DNA of 64,000 nt from contig NZ_QORI02000018.1 in assembly GCF_003325755.1 (NCBI RefSeq), forward strand, positions 22,889-86,888, written 5' to 3'. Source of the stretch: Pseudomonas sp. SST3 (lineage in GTDB: Bacteria; Pseudomonadota; Gammaproteobacteria; Pseudomonadales; Pseudomonadaceae). The stretch's first letter is position 1, and each line of letters begins with the position of its first letter. The notes under the pieces were generated by a model. It saw only the letters and a program-made list of their open reading frames with translations, was not told the origin of the DNA and made no database searches. Below, piece after piece: positions 8,235-17,330 of this stretch. A program made the position numbers and the translations under genes.

Positions 8235-9917
8235 TCAGATCCGGAACTGCTTGACCAGTGCGCCCAGGCGGTTGCCCAGCTGTTCCAGGTTGCGCGCCGT
8301 CTGCGCGCCTTGCTGGGTCTCGTCGGCGACCTGATCGACCGAGACGGCGATCTGATGCACGCTGCGGTTGATCTCCTCGGCAACCGAGGTCTGCTCTTCG
8401 GCGGCACTGGCGATCTGCGCGTTCATGGCGTTGATGGTGCCAATCAGCTGAGCGATCGCATCCAGGGAAACGCCCGCGCGATTGGCCTGTTCGCTGCTGC
8501 TCTCGCCCGCTTCGCTGGAACGGATCATGGCGTTGACTGCGCTTTGCGTGCCTTGCTCTAGGCGGTCAATCATGCCCTGGATTTCCTGAGTGCTCTGCTG
8601 AGTCCGGCTGGCTAGCGCGCGTACCTCATCGGCGACGACAGCAAAGCCTCGGCCAGCCTCGCCGGCGCGTGCCGCCTCGATGGCCGCGTTGAGCGCGAGC
8701 AGATTGGTCTGGTCGGCAATCGAGCGGATCACGCCCAGCACATTAATGATCGACTCCACGTCCTTTTGCAGATTGTTGATGGACGCGCCGCTTTCACGGA
8801 TGTCCTGCACCAGCGCATGAATGCGCTGAACACTGACGTTCACTACCCGCTTGGCGTCCTGACCTTCCTGATCGGTTTGTTGCGCGGCGTTGGCCGCATT
8901 CTGTGCGCTCTGTGCCACTTCCTGCGCAGCGGCGGACATTTCATGAATGGCGGTGGCCACCTGGTCGGTTTCCTGGCGCTGCTGCGCCATGGCGATTTCG
9001 GAGCGCCGCGCCTGCGCGGCCACCTCACCAACCAGCTCGGTCAGCTGAGAGGTGACCTCGACCATCTGGCCGACCATGCCGTGAATCTTGTCGACAAAAC
9101 GGTTGAACGAGGATGCCAGTTCGCCGACTTCGTCCTGACTGGTGATCTGCAGCCGATGGGTCAGGTCGCCGTCGCCGGCGGCGATGTCGTCGAGGTTGTC
9201 TTTGATGCGCTGGATAGGGCGCACTATTGAGTTGCTCAGCGCCAGCCCGACGAGGCCAAGTGCGACCAGCATGATGGCCGCCAGCACGATGGTACCGGTG
9301 ATGATTGCCTCGATTCGTTCATCGATCTGCGTCTGGATCTGTTCCAGTTCGGCGTCGATGCTGTCGATATTGATCGAGGTGCCGATGGCCATATCCCACT
9401 TCGGCAGGTAGTGGTTATAGGACAGCTTCGGTAGCAGCACGCTGTCGTTGCCCGGCATCGAGGAAAAATACCGGAGGTAATGGCTGCCATCCTTCGCGGC
9501 GCGTACCAGTTCGGTGTTGATCAGCATGCCTTGTTGATCGCGACGATCCTTCATGCTGGTGCCGACACCGTCCGGGTTGGTGCCACGGAACAGACGGACG
9601 ATGTTCGAGTCGTGGCCGTAGAAATATCCGCTGTTATCGAACTTGATACGTGACAGCCGCTTGATGGCTTCGGCGCGGGCGGCCATGTCGCCGTTGGGCG
9701 AGTTTTCATAGAGGTCATCGATGGCAGTGAGCGCCACCTCGACGTAGCCCTTCAGCTCTTTTTTGCTCTGTGCCATGAGCCGTTCGCGCCTGTCGGCGAT
9801 CTCGGTCTCGGCGCGATCCGCGAGGATTTTTGCCGTCCCGCCGCACAGCACCAGCGCGAGCAGTAGCACAGGCAGCAACGCCAGAAGGATCATTTTCTGT
9901 TTCAGGGAGAGATGCAT
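8235..9917 (-). CDS. Methyl-accepting chemotaxis protein with periplasmic Cache domain
   Basis: A 560-residue chemoreceptor. A transmembrane helix at about 8-29 is followed by a periplasmic single-Cache-like domain (about 33-185, with [18 protein letters not shown]), a second transmembrane helix (about 205-228), a HAMP domain starting [13 protein letters not shown], and a methyl-accepting signalling domain. The signalling hairpin tip is present ([20 protein letters not shown], then [15 protein letters not shown]). It would pass ligand binding to CheA/CheW at the cell pole. Single-Cache receptors of this type often sense small organic acids, but the ligand cannot be read here. No C-terminal CheR-binding pentapeptide is seen. 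Confidence 0.93.
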   Translation of the reverse strand: MHLSLKQKMILLALLPVLLLALVLCGGTAKILADRAETEIADRRERLMAQSKKELKGYVEVALTAIDDLYENSPNGDMAARAEAIKRLSRIKFDNSGYFYGHDSNIVRLFRGTNPDGVGTSMKDRRDQQGMLINTELVRAAKDGSHYLRYFSSMPGNDSVLLPKLSYNHYLPKWDMAIGTSINIDSIDAELEQIQTQIDERIEAIITGTIVLAAIMLVALGLVGLALSNSIVRPIQRIKDNLDDIAAGDGDLTHRLQITSQDEVGELASSFNRFVDKIHGMVGQMVEVTSQLTELVGEVAAQARRSEIAMAQQRQETDQVATAIHEMSAAAQEVAQSAQNAANAAQQTDQEGQDAKRVVNVSVQRIHALVQDIRESGASINNLQKDVESIINVLGVIRSIADQTNLLALNAAIEAARAGEAGRGFAVVADEVRALASRTQQSTQEIQGMIDRLEQGTQSAVNAMIRSSEAGESSSEQANRAGVSLDAIAQLIGTINAMNAQIASAAEEQTSVAEEINRSVHQIAVSVDQVADETQQGAQTARNLEQLGNRLGALVKQFRI

Positions 9918-10051
9918 TGATAACTGCCGGTGAGGAAAACAAGGTCCAGTAAGGCGACCGGCATCCGAAAAAACTTAAGCCCAGCGTCGAGATATTCGCG
10001 CGCGACTCGGCCCCAGCGGTTTCTATCCCATCGCCTCTGCGAACACTGAGG

Positions 10052-11275
10052 TCAATCGCTGGCGGTTGCCGGTCTGGCGGCACTGGCGGAGCTATCCTGA
10101 GCGGTCAAGGCCCACCAGAACACCAGCAGGCCGACCGCTCCGGTGGCGGCGCCAATGTAGCCGGTGGAGGTCCAGCCAAAACCTGCGCTGATGGCCAGCC
10201 CGCCAAGCCACGGGCCGAGCGCGTTCGCAACGTTGAATGCCGAATGGTTGGAAGCTGCCGCCAGCGTCTGCGCATTGGCGGCGACGTCCATCAGATGCGT
10301 TTGCAGCGCTGGAGACAGCGCGACCATAGTGCCCACGGCGAAGGCGGCCGGCAGGATGGTCCACAGCGAGTGCGTCGCGAAGGGAAATACCAGCAGGACG
10401 AAGATGCTCCAGAGCAGCAACCAGGCGATGGCCTTGAAACGCAGCTTGTCGAACAGCCAGCCACCGAAGATGTTCCCGACGATGCCGCCCAGCCCGAAAG
10501 CCGCTAGGCCCACCGGAATCCAATTCTCGCCGACCCCGGTGACCTCCAACATGGTCGGCGCCAGATAGCTGAACACGCAGAACATTCCGGCAAAGCCGAT
10601 CGAGCTGATGGCCAGCGCCAGCCAGACCGGCTTTCGGTTGAAGTCGCGCAGCTCGCGCGTCGGATCGTTGCGCGGCTCACTCCGATCGAGCGGCAGGAAC
10701 ATGGCCACCAGCAGGACGGTCAACAGCGCGATTATGCCCACCAGACCGAACGCCCAGCGCCAGCTGAGCCATTGCCCCAGCCAGGTGGCGGTGGGGTTGC
10801 CGATCAGCATGGCGATGGTCAGTCCGGCCAGCACACGGCTGACCGCCTTGGCCCGCTGATCCGGCGCCACCATCGACGCGGCCACCAGCATTGCCACGCC
10901 GAAATAGGCGCCGTGGGGTAGCCCGGCGATGAAGCGGAACAGCATCAGCGAGTGGTAATCCGGCGCCATGGCGCTGGCGAAGTTGCCCAGCGCGAAGAAG
11001 CTCATCAAAAGCAACAGCAGGTGCCGGCGGAACATCCGTGAGCCCATAATCGCCAGCAGCGGCGCACCGACCACCACGCCAAGCGCGTAGGTACTGATCA
11101 CATGGCCGACCTGCGGCTCGCTGATGCCCAGCCCCTGCGCGACGTTGGGCATCAGCCCCATGATGGCGAACTCGCCGGTGCCGATGGCGAAACCGCCCAT
11201 GGCCAGCGCCAGCTCGATCAACAGGATGGCGCGCGGCGAAAAGCGCGGCATCGGCGGGTTGGCGTGAGCCGTCAT
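10052..11275 (-). CDS. MFS transporter (drug:H+ antiporter-like)
   Basis: A 407-residue major facilitator with about 12 transmembrane helices. TM1 carries GGFAIGTGEFAIMGLMPNVA, as in the AraJ/YdhP/sugar-efflux-like DHA1 group. The loop 2-3 region reads GAPLLAIMGSRMFRRH, equivalent to the MFS motif A, and FIAGLPHGAYFGVAM follows. GAGG lies 6 bp before ATG 11275. These proteins usually export drugs, sugars or arabinose-like compounds by proton antiport; the substrate cannot be assigned. It appears monocistronic, with the chemoreceptor gene downstream in the same direction after 134 bp. Confidence 0.88.
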   Translation of the reverse strand: MTAHANPPMPRFSPRAILLIELALAMGGFAIGTGEFAIMGLMPNVAQGLGISEPQVGHVISTYALGVVVGAPLLAIMGSRMFRRHLLLLLMSFFALGNFASAMAPDYHSLMLFRFIAGLPHGAYFGVAMLVAASMVAPDQRAKAVSRVLAGLTIAMLIGNPTATWLGQWLSWRWAFGLVGIIALLTVLLVAMFLPLDRSEPRNDPTRELRDFNRKPVWLALAISSIGFAGMFCVFSYLAPTMLEVTGVGENWIPVGLAAFGLGGIVGNIFGGWLFDKLRFKAIAWLLLWSIFVLLVFPFATHSLWTILPAAFAVGTMVALSPALQTHLMDVAANAQTLAAASNHSAFNVANALGPWLGGLAISAGFGWTSTGYIGAATGAVGLLVFWWALTAQDSSASAARPATASD

Positions 11276-11452
11276 GGTGTACCTCGGAGGGGTGGGAAAG
11301 CGCGGGATTATCCCGTACGGGCGGCCTGAAAGGGGAGTGCTGCCGCTATCGGATCAGTCGACGAAGAGCGAGATGACGTGCTGGTTCAACCGCATGCCAC
11401 GGGGCATTGGTTTTCGCAACCCATGGCGATGCAACCGTTCAATCTGCGTCGG

Positions 11453-11977
11453 TCAGCTGGCGATCCGGCTCAACAGCGCATGGGTGTCGGTGGCGCCCAT
11501 CATCGCCGCGGCGGCGAGTGGTGTGGCGCCGTTGCTGTCGGCAGCGTGCGGGTTGGCGCCGTGGGCAATCAGGTATTCAACGATCTCGGTACGGTTGAAC
11601 ATGGCTGCCATCATCAGCGCGGTCTTGCCGTCGGGCGACGCACCCTCGACGTCGGCACCATGTTCGAGTAGCAATTTGATCATCGCCAGATCACCCTTGA
11701 AGGCGGCGCCGGCCAGCGGCGTCTGGCCTTTGTCATTGCGCAGCTGCGGGTCGGCGCCGTATTCCAGCAATACGCGCGACGTATCGAGATGGCCGTGATA
11801 GGCCGCGAGCATCAGCAGGCTGTCGCCATTATGGTTGCGGATATTGGCCGGCAGACCGCGGCCGAGCAGGTCGGCGAGGCGAGCGGCATCGCCTTTGCGC
11901 GTGCTTTCGAACACCTGTTCGGCAAAAGCCAGGGCGGCGTCGTCTAATTCGGGTTTGGGTTGGTCGGGCTTGGTCAT
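11453..11977 (-). CDS. Ankyrin repeat protein
   Basis: A 174-residue soluble protein built of about four ankyrin repeats from residue 40 on. Repeat cores are visible as GDSLLMLAAYHGHLDTSRVL, GQTPLAGAAFKGDLAMIKLL, GKTALMMAAMFNRTEIVEYL and GATPLAAAAMMGATDTHALL. The first 35 residues form a charged helical lead. There is no signal peptide. The role would be protein-protein interaction, with no partner evident from neighbours. I chose ATG 11977 because AGGAG sits 7 bp upstream; the ATG at 12016 lacks that spacing. Confidence 0.88.
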   Translation of the reverse strand: MTKPDQPKPELDDAALAFAEQVFESTRKGDAARLADLLGRGLPANIRNHNGDSLLMLAAYHGHLDTSRVLLEYGADPQLRNDKGQTPLAGAAFKGDLAMIKLLLEHGADVEGASPDGKTALMMAAMFNRTEIVEYLIAHGANPHAADSNGATPLAAAAMMGATDTHALLSRIAS

Positions 11978-12016
11978 GGGCGGCTCCTTGATTGAGGCAT
12001 CGTCGGCGGTACCCAC

Positions 12017-12322
12017 CGGCGCGTGCTCATTCTGACAAGCGATAGCGCAAAAGGCGCCATGACGATCGCTATGCCCGGTATAGCCCGTTTGTATCGAATG
12101 CCCTTCGTCCTGCGATTCCGAGCATATTCAGAACAGCCACGAGATCGGTCTTTCAGTCTTGGGTCAGGCCGCGATGCGATGCAGGCTAAAGCGCAATGGC
12201 GCTTAGACCTTGCCGCTAGCGCGCTGCTTGCGACGAAGAGCTACGTCGAAGCGGTCCGTCCGGCAGGGCTGCCGCCATCGAAGGGCTGTGGCAGTATTTG
12301 CGCTTTTAATCGACCTGCAGCC
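12017..12322. other. Intergenic region without visible gene
   Basis: About 306 bp between the divergent ankyrin and DUF3820-like genes. A frame runs through it on the + strand but has random-looking composition and no good start. I see no terminator, RNA gene or repeat. Confidence 0.45.
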
Positions 12323-12535
12323 ATGAAACCAGAAGATCTCGAACGCTTGGTGACCCAGACGATGCCCTACGGCAAGTACAAGGGGCGTCTGATTGCCGAT
12401 CTGCCGGGCAACTACCTGAACTGGTTCGCTCGGGTCGGTTTTCCGCCCGGTGAGATTGGTCAGCTCCTGGCGCTTATGCAGGAAATCGACCACAACGGAC
12501 TGTCGTCCCTGCTCGACCCGCTGCGGCGGCGCTAG
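12323..12535 (+). CDS. DUF3820-like small protein
   Basis: A 70-residue protein beginning MKPEDLERLVTQTMPYGKYK. The core MPYGKYKGRLIADLPGNYLNWF matches the DUF3820 pattern of small proteins (often ~70 residues) with a conserved M-P-x-G-K-x-K-G segment; the function is unknown. The ATG at 12323 begins the conserved part. The ribosome site is weak, so an earlier start is possible, but the upstream sequence does not look coding. It converges with the gene ending at 12575. Confidence 0.75.
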   Translation: MKPEDLERLVTQTMPYGKYKGRLIADLPGNYLNWFARVGFPPGEIGQLLALMQEIDHNGLSSLLDPLRRR

Positions 12536-12574
12536 ACCTCGCGTGGTCGTGCGCGAGCAGGTGCGGCCCCTCGT

Positions 12575-13105
12575 TTATTCGCTCTGTTCAGCCTGCAGCG
12601 CAGCCAGCGCCGGCGCGGCGTAGATACCGATCTCGACCGCCAGAACCATCACCCGATCCAGATCGCAGGTATAGACCAGTACGGCCTGTAGCTCGTCGTC
12701 CAGGGGTTCGCTGAAATCCACCAGCACATAGCCGCCTTTCTCCGGGTACAGGCTGCTGAGCTGCGTCTGGATGCGGTTGAGCGCCTTGAGCGGTTCGGTC
12801 TTGGCCAACTGTTTGGGTTTGAGCACGAAGGGCACATCCGGCCCGAACGAGCCGAGGATGTACTCGAACAGGGTCTGGTAATCATCGGCCTGGAACAGCA
12901 CGGTATCCGGCAGGCTGCCGACGACCATCCATTCGCCCAGCGGAATGGGGAAGTCATCGTCGTAGATGATGTCCGGGTTGGCCTGCAGGAACGCTTGGGG
13001 ATCAGCGTAGGCTTGCGCTGCTTCGTCGGCGAGCCGATTGGTTTCGTCTTCGCTCATGCAGCCCGAGCTGATCAGGGTGATCAGTTCGGCGAGTTGATCT
13101 TTCAT
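12575..13105 (-). CDS. Hypothetical protein
   Basis: A soluble 176-residue acidic protein starting MKDQLAELITLISSGCMSED. It is rich in acidic and hydrophobic residues in a regular helix/strand pattern, with IIYDDDFPIPLGEWMVVGSL in the middle. No signal peptide, membrane helix or catalytic motif is seen. I do not recognise the family. ATG 13105 has AGGA about 9 bp upstream; a longer frame begins at 13174 but adds basic, unlikely residues. Divergent from the FabH-like gene. Confidence 0.7.
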   Translation of the reverse strand: MKDQLAELITLISSGCMSEDETNRLADEAAQAYADPQAFLQANPDIIYDDDFPIPLGEWMVVGSLPDTVLFQADDYQTLFEYILGSFGPDVPFVLKPKQLAKTEPLKALNRIQTQLSSLYPEKGGYVLVDFSEPLDDELQAVLVYTCDLDRVMVLAVEIGIYAAPALAALQAEQSE

Positions 13106-13419
13106 CTGGCGGTCCTGCTTGTTGGGTACGCAAGAATAACCGAAAGCTGTGCGCCTCCGGTTGGATCGCTCCATGCGGATCGATATGCGTGGGCGACATC
13201 CAGTCGGTCATGAAGTCCCGGCCGGCATCCGTGCTGGCGTTGTGTCAGAGCTGTGATCGTTTGTCTGCATTTTCAAAGCGCAGCTGCTGTTTCTGTTAGG
13301 TTTTCGTGCACAATAGCCGCCATATAAACGGAGGCGGGATGACGATGGCGATCGGCGTTGGCCGGCATCGCTCTGTTCCGACGCCAGACAACGATCAGCC
13401 AATTTCAAGAGGAACGACT
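13106..13419. other. Divergent intergenic region with possible promoter
   Basis: About 314 bp between the hypothetical gene and the FabH-like gene. On the + strand CTGTTT (13287-13292) and CACAAT (13309-13314) are 16 bp apart and could be a weak sigma-70 promoter. I see no repeat, operator or RNA gene. Confidence 0.3.
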
Positions 13420-14541
13420 GTGCATAACGTCGTCATCAGCGGTACCGGCCTTTATACCCCTGCCAACAGCATTTCCAACGACGAACTGGTTGAATCCTTC
13501 AACATCTACTCCCGTCGCTTCAACGCCGAGCATGCCTCGGCCATCGAAGCTGGCGAGGTGCAGCCGATGCCGGAGTCCAGCTCGGCCTTCATTGAGAAAG
13601 CATCGGGTATCAAGAGCCGCTTCGTTACCGACAAGGCCGGTATCCTTGATCCGGACCGCATGGTCCCTCGCATCCCCGAGCGTAGCAATGACGAGTGGTC
13701 GATTCTTTGTGAGATGTCGGTCAAGGCCGCTCAGCAGGCACTCGAGCGGGCCGGCAAGTCGGCTGCGGATATCGACGGCGTGATCGTTGCCTGCTCTAAC
13801 CTGCAACGTGCCTACCCAGCCGTCGCCATCGAAGTTCAGGCGGCGTTGGGCATCAAGGGCTTCGGATTCGATATGAATGTGGCTTGCTCCTCCGCCACCT
13901 TCGGCATTCAGAATGCCGCCAACTCGGTGCAGCTGGGCCAGGCGCGGGCGGTGCTGATGGTCAATCCGGAAATCTGCACCGGCCACATGAACTTCCGCGA
14001 CCGTGACAGCCACTTCATTTTTGGCGATGCCTGCACCGCGGTGATCGTCGAGCGCGCCGATCTGGCGACTTCCGCCTATCAATGGGATGTGGTTAGCACC
14101 AAGCTGGTGACCGAATTTTCCAACAACATCCGCAACAACTTCGGCTTCCTCAATCGCACGGCCGAGGAATACATGACCAACCCGGACAAGCTGTTCGTCC
14201 AAGAAGGCCGCAAGGTATTCAAGGAAGTCTGTCCCATGGTGGCTGAGCTGATCGGCGAACACCTGAAGGAAAATGACATCGAGGTCGGCTCGGTCAAGCG
14301 CTTCTGGTTGCACCAGGCCAACCTGAACATGAACCACTTGATCGTGCGCAAGCTGCTCGGCCGCGACGCCAGTCCGGAAGAGGCGCCGGTGATTCTGGAT
14401 ACCTACGCCAACACCAGCTCGGCCGGTTCGGTAATCGCATTCCACAAGCATCAGGACGACCTGCCCAGCGGCAGTCTCGGCGTGCTCAGCTCGTTTGGCG
14501 CGGGTTACTCGATCGGCAGCGTGATTTTGCGTAAGCGTTGA
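13420..14541 (+). CDS. Beta-ketoacyl-ACP synthase III-like enzyme
   Basis: A 373-residue thiolase-fold condensing enzyme of the FabH group. The catalytic triad is visible: Cys156 (NVACSSATFG), His298 (WLHQAN) and Asn331 (YANTSSAGS). It would condense an acyl-CoA starter with malonyl-ACP. It is longer than E. coli FabH (317 residues), with extra sequence near residues 30-70. Pseudomonas FabH-like enzymes of this length have been linked to fatty acid synthesis from degradation-derived acyl-CoA; I infer a similar role. The GTG start at 13420 follows AGAGGA. It is monocistronic, ends in a strong terminator and is not beside other fab genes. Confidence 0.9.
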   Translation: MHNVVISGTGLYTPANSISNDELVESFNIYSRRFNAEHASAIEAGEVQPMPESSSAFIEKASGIKSRFVTDKAGILDPDRMVPRIPERSNDEWSILCEMSVKAAQQALERAGKSAADIDGVIVACSNLQRAYPAVAIEVQAALGIKGFGFDMNVACSSATFGIQNAANSVQLGQARAVLMVNPEICTGHMNFRDRDSHFIFGDACTAVIVERADLATSAYQWDVVSTKLVTEFSNNIRNNFGFLNRTAEEYMTNPDKLFVQEGRKVFKEVCPMVAELIGEHLKENDIEVGSVKRFWLHQANLNMNHLIVRKLLGRDASPEEAPVILDTYANTSSAGSVIAFHKHQDDLPSGSLGVLSSFGAGYSIGSVILRKR

Positions 14542-14559
14542 TCCCAGCCAGAGGGCATG

Positions 14560-14588
14560 AAGGGTGGGCTCGGGCCCGCCCTTTTTTT
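14560..14588 (+). terminator. Rho-independent terminator of the FabH-like gene
   Basis: The arms AAGGGTGGGC (14560-14569) and GCCCGCCCTT (14574-14583) form a 10-bp stem with one G-T pair and a TCGG loop, followed by seven T residues. It begins 18 bp after the stop codon. Confidence 0.9.
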
Positions 14589-14800
14589 GCGCTCGAATTT
14601 TGTTCCAAAGGCGGCAAACGTCAGCGGCGATGTAGTTTTGGCAGCCCGTTCTGGCGATAAACGGACGGTGTTTTAGTTCCTCTTGTAATAAAAGCTTTAT
14701 CAAACAGCCACTTGGCTGACACAACGGCTGGCCAAGATTCCCGCAGCACAAAGAGCCAACCTCCTGTGTTCACCAACGCTGACCTTTAAGGGGAATTTTG

Positions 14801-16105
14801 ATGATCCGTAAGCACTTCGCCGGTTTCGCCGCCAGCGCCCTCGCTTTGGCCGTTTCCGCCCAGGCTTTCGCCGGCACCGTCACCACCGATGGCGCCGATA
14901 TCATGATCAAGACCAAGGGTGGTCTGGAAGTAGGGACGACGGACAAGGAGTTCTCCTTCAAGATCAACGGTCGTCTGCAAGCCGATGCCGACAGCTTCGA
15001 TGGTTTCTACACCCAGAACGGTGAGCGGGCTGACGAGTCCTACTTCCGCCGCGCGCGTCTCGAAATATCCGGTGTCGCCTTCACAGACTGGGGCTACACC
15101 TTTAACCGTAACTTCAGCGACAGCGCCAGTAACTGGCACGAACTAGCGATCCACTACAATGGCTGGAAGCCAATGCAGCTGTCGATCGGCCGTATCAACC
15201 CGACTTTCGGCCTGGAAGAGGCGGTCAGTTCCAAGTGGATTACGGCAATCGAACGTTCTTCGATGTACGACCTGGCTCCCTGGCTGAACAGCCATGAAAA
15301 CGGTGAAGGCATTCGCCTGCGTACCACTATGGGCATGTTCCACGGCGAAGTCGGCGGCTATCGTCAGAGCGGCAACGAAGACGAAGATGGGCAGAACAAC
15401 ACATCCTTTATCGCGCGTGGCGTGATCGCTCCGATCGTTCAGGACGACCAGGTGCTGCACTTCGGTCTGAACTTCGCGACGCGCGAAGTCGAAGCCGGCT
15501 TTGAAGAAGAAATCGAGTCGCGCCTGTCGGTACGCGGCACCACCGAAGACGGTCCGAATGGCAACCGTGCTCTGTTCGGCGGCGCGGCTCTGGACGGCAC
15601 CGATCAGGCTTGGGGGCTCGAAGCGGCCTACATGATTGGCCCGTTCTCGGTACAGGGTGAGTATCTCAACCGCACAGCGGATGGTGATGCTGCTCTGAAC
15701 GGCAACGACAACGATCTGGAAGCTACCGGCTACAACGTTCAGCTTGCTTATACGCTGACTGGCGAATCGCGCAGCTACAAGCTGAACGGCGGCAAGTTCG
15801 ATAAGATCAAGCCGGAAAACAAGCAGATCGGTGCCTGGGAAGTGTTCTATCGTTACGACAACATCACTGTCGACGAAACCGCGATGCTTCCAGTCGGCGA
15901 AGGTGCAGCCGTGCCGGTTGCTGGCCTGACGGTCGACAACGCCGAAGCTGCGGCGAAGACCCACACCATCGGCGTCAACTGGTACGCCAACGAGGCGGTA
16001 AAGATCTCTGCCAATTACCTGAAGACCAGCGTGGATGACGTGGTCAACGCCAATGGCGATGACGATGGTGACGCCATCAGCCTGCGCGCTCAGTACGTGT
16101 TCTAA
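14801..16105 (+). CDS. OprP/OprO-type anion-selective porin
   Basis: A 434-residue outer membrane porin. The signal peptide ends AQAFA at about residue 25. The mature N-terminus GTVTTDGADIMIKTKGGLEV and the segments GRLQAD, YFRRARLEISG and KPENKQIGAWEVFYRYD closely resemble the phosphate/pyrophosphate porins OprP and OprO of P. aeruginosa. The protein ends in phenylalanine (AQYVF), as expected for BAM-dependent insertion. Anion selectivity is inferred from family; individual phosphate-binding lysines were not mapped. AAGGGG lies 7 bp before ATG 14801. A long leader of about 200 bp precedes it without a recognisable Pho box. A terminator follows. Confidence 0.9.
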   Translation: MIRKHFAGFAASALALAVSAQAFAGTVTTDGADIMIKTKGGLEVGTTDKEFSFKINGRLQADADSFDGFYTQNGERADESYFRRARLEISGVAFTDWGYTFNRNFSDSASNWHELAIHYNGWKPMQLSIGRINPTFGLEEAVSSKWITAIERSSMYDLAPWLNSHENGEGIRLRTTMGMFHGEVGGYRQSGNEDEDGQNNTSFIARGVIAPIVQDDQVLHFGLNFATREVEAGFEEEIESRLSVRGTTEDGPNGNRALFGGAALDGTDQAWGLEAAYMIGPFSVQGEYLNRTADGDAALNGNDNDLEATGYNVQLAYTLTGESRSYKLNGGKFDKIKPENKQIGAWEVFYRYDNITVDETAMLPVGEGAAVPVAGLTVDNAEAAAKTHTIGVNWYANEAVKISANYLKTSVDDVVNANGDDDGDAISLRAQYVF

Positions 16106-16138
16106 CGCAACACCGCTTCATCCGTAATGCTCCCTTTC

Positions 16139-16166
16139 AAGCCCCATGTTTCATGGGGCTTTTTTT
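16139..16166 (+). terminator. Rho-independent terminator of the porin gene
   Basis: AAGCCCCATG (16139-16148) and CATGGGGCTT (16152-16161) form a perfect 10-bp stem with a TTT loop and a run of T to 16166. It starts 33 bp after the porin stop codon and 30 bp before the next start. Confidence 0.93.
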
Positions 16167-16195
16167 CGTCCCGGTTACCCGCCAGACTGGCGTCC

Positions 16196-17323
16196 ATGCC
16201 TATTCAGACTCTTTCCCGACTTGCCGACATCGACCCCGCTCGTTGGGACGCGCTACTCGGTGACAATCCGCAGCCATTTGTACGGCATGCCTTCCTGTCT
16301 TCCCTGGAGGACAGCGGCAGCGTCGGTGGGCGCTCGGGTTGGCATGCGCAGCATCAATTGCTCAGCGATGCGCAGGGTGAGGCGATCGCCGCGCTACCGC
16401 TGTACCGCAAGACCAATTCCAACGGCGAGTACGTATTCGACTGGGGCTGGGCCGATGCCTGCCATCGGGCCGGAATCGAGTATTACCCCAAGCTGCTTTG
16501 CGCGGTGCCGTTTTCGCCGGTGACCGGTGCGCGCTTGCTGGGTGATCGCGCGGCGGCTGGCCAGCTGCTCGATCAGCTCACTGCCGGGCTTGTTGAGACG
16601 GGGCAGTCCAGCCTGCACGTCAATTTCACCGAGCCGGATGCCGACGCGATTTTTCAGGGTCGCGACGGCTGGCTGGAGCGAATTGGCTGCCAGTTCCACT
16701 GGCAAAACCGTGGCTACCGGGACTTTCAAGACTTCCTTGACGGCCTCACCTCGCGCAAGCGCAAGCAGCTACGCAAGGAGCGCGAGTATGTGGCGGGACA
16801 GGGGATCGAGTTCGATTGGCGCGAGGGCCACCAGCTTGGCGAGGCCGAGTGGGATTTCGTCTACGCCTGTTATGCCAACACCTACCACGTGCGCGGCCAG
16901 GCACCGTACCTGACGCGCGGCTTTTTCACTCTGCTGGCCGAGCGGATGCCCGAGGCGATCCGGGTGGTGCTGGCCCGCCAGGGCGGCCGGCCGGTGGCCA
17001 TGGCCTTTAGCCTGATCGGCGCGTGCGGGCTCTATGGCCGCTACTGGGGCTGTCTCGCCGATTTCGATCGGCTGCACTTCGAGACCTGCTTCTATCAGGG
17101 CATCGATCAGGCGATTGCTGCTGGATTGCCTCGTTTCGACGCCGGCGCCCAGGGCGAGCACAAGCTGATCCGCGGGTTCGAGCCGGTGATTACGCGCTCA
17201 TGGCATTATCTGGTGCATCCGGGACTGCACGCTGCGGTCAGCGAATTTCTCGAGCAGGAACGCCTGGGCGTACTGCGCTATGCCGAGGCGGCGCGTGACG
17301 CGCTGCCCTATCGGCAAGGCTGA
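16196..17323 (+). CDS. GNAT-fold protein (COG3146, peptidogalycan-type)
   Basis: A 375-residue protein resembling the COG3146/DUF482 GNAT group annotated as peptidogalycan biosynthesis proteins. Segments such as LTSRKRKQLRKEREYV, ACYANTYHVRGQAPYLT and PRFDAGAQGEHKLIRGFEP fit the double-GNAT architecture of FemX-like enzymes. The actual substrate is unproven. The start at ATG 16196 begins the conserved part but lacks a strong ribosome site; an earlier ATG at 16127 would place the start before the porin terminator, which is unlikely. It converges on metR with only 7 bp between the stop codons. Confidence 0.8.
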   Translation: MPIQTLSRLADIDPARWDALLGDNPQPFVRHAFLSSLEDSGSVGGRSGWHAQHQLLSDAQGEAIAALPLYRKTNSNGEYVFDWGWADACHRAGIEYYPKLLCAVPFSPVTGARLLGDRAAAGQLLDQLTAGLVETGQSSLHVNFTEPDADAIFQGRDGWLERIGCQFHWQNRGYRDFQDFLDGLTSRKRKQLRKEREYVAGQGIEFDWREGHQLGEAEWDFVYACYANTYHVRGQAPYLTRGFFTLLAERMPEAIRVVLARQGGRPVAMAFSLIGACGLYGRYWGCLADFDRLHFETCFYQGIDQAIAAGLPRFDAGAQGEHKLIRGFEPVITRSWHYLVHPGLHAAVSEFLEQERLGVLRYAEAARDALPYRQG

Positions 17324-17330
17324 GCAGGTG

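Noticed and set aside
13405..14751. Long minus-strand open frame of 448 residues
   Set aside because: It lies opposite the strongly conserved FabH-like gene, has a composition expected of an antisense frame in GC-rich DNA, and shows no family motif.
14589..14800. Pho box before the OprP-like porin
   Set aside because: I found only the isolated CTGACAC near 14716-14722 and no CTGTCAT-type direct repeat.
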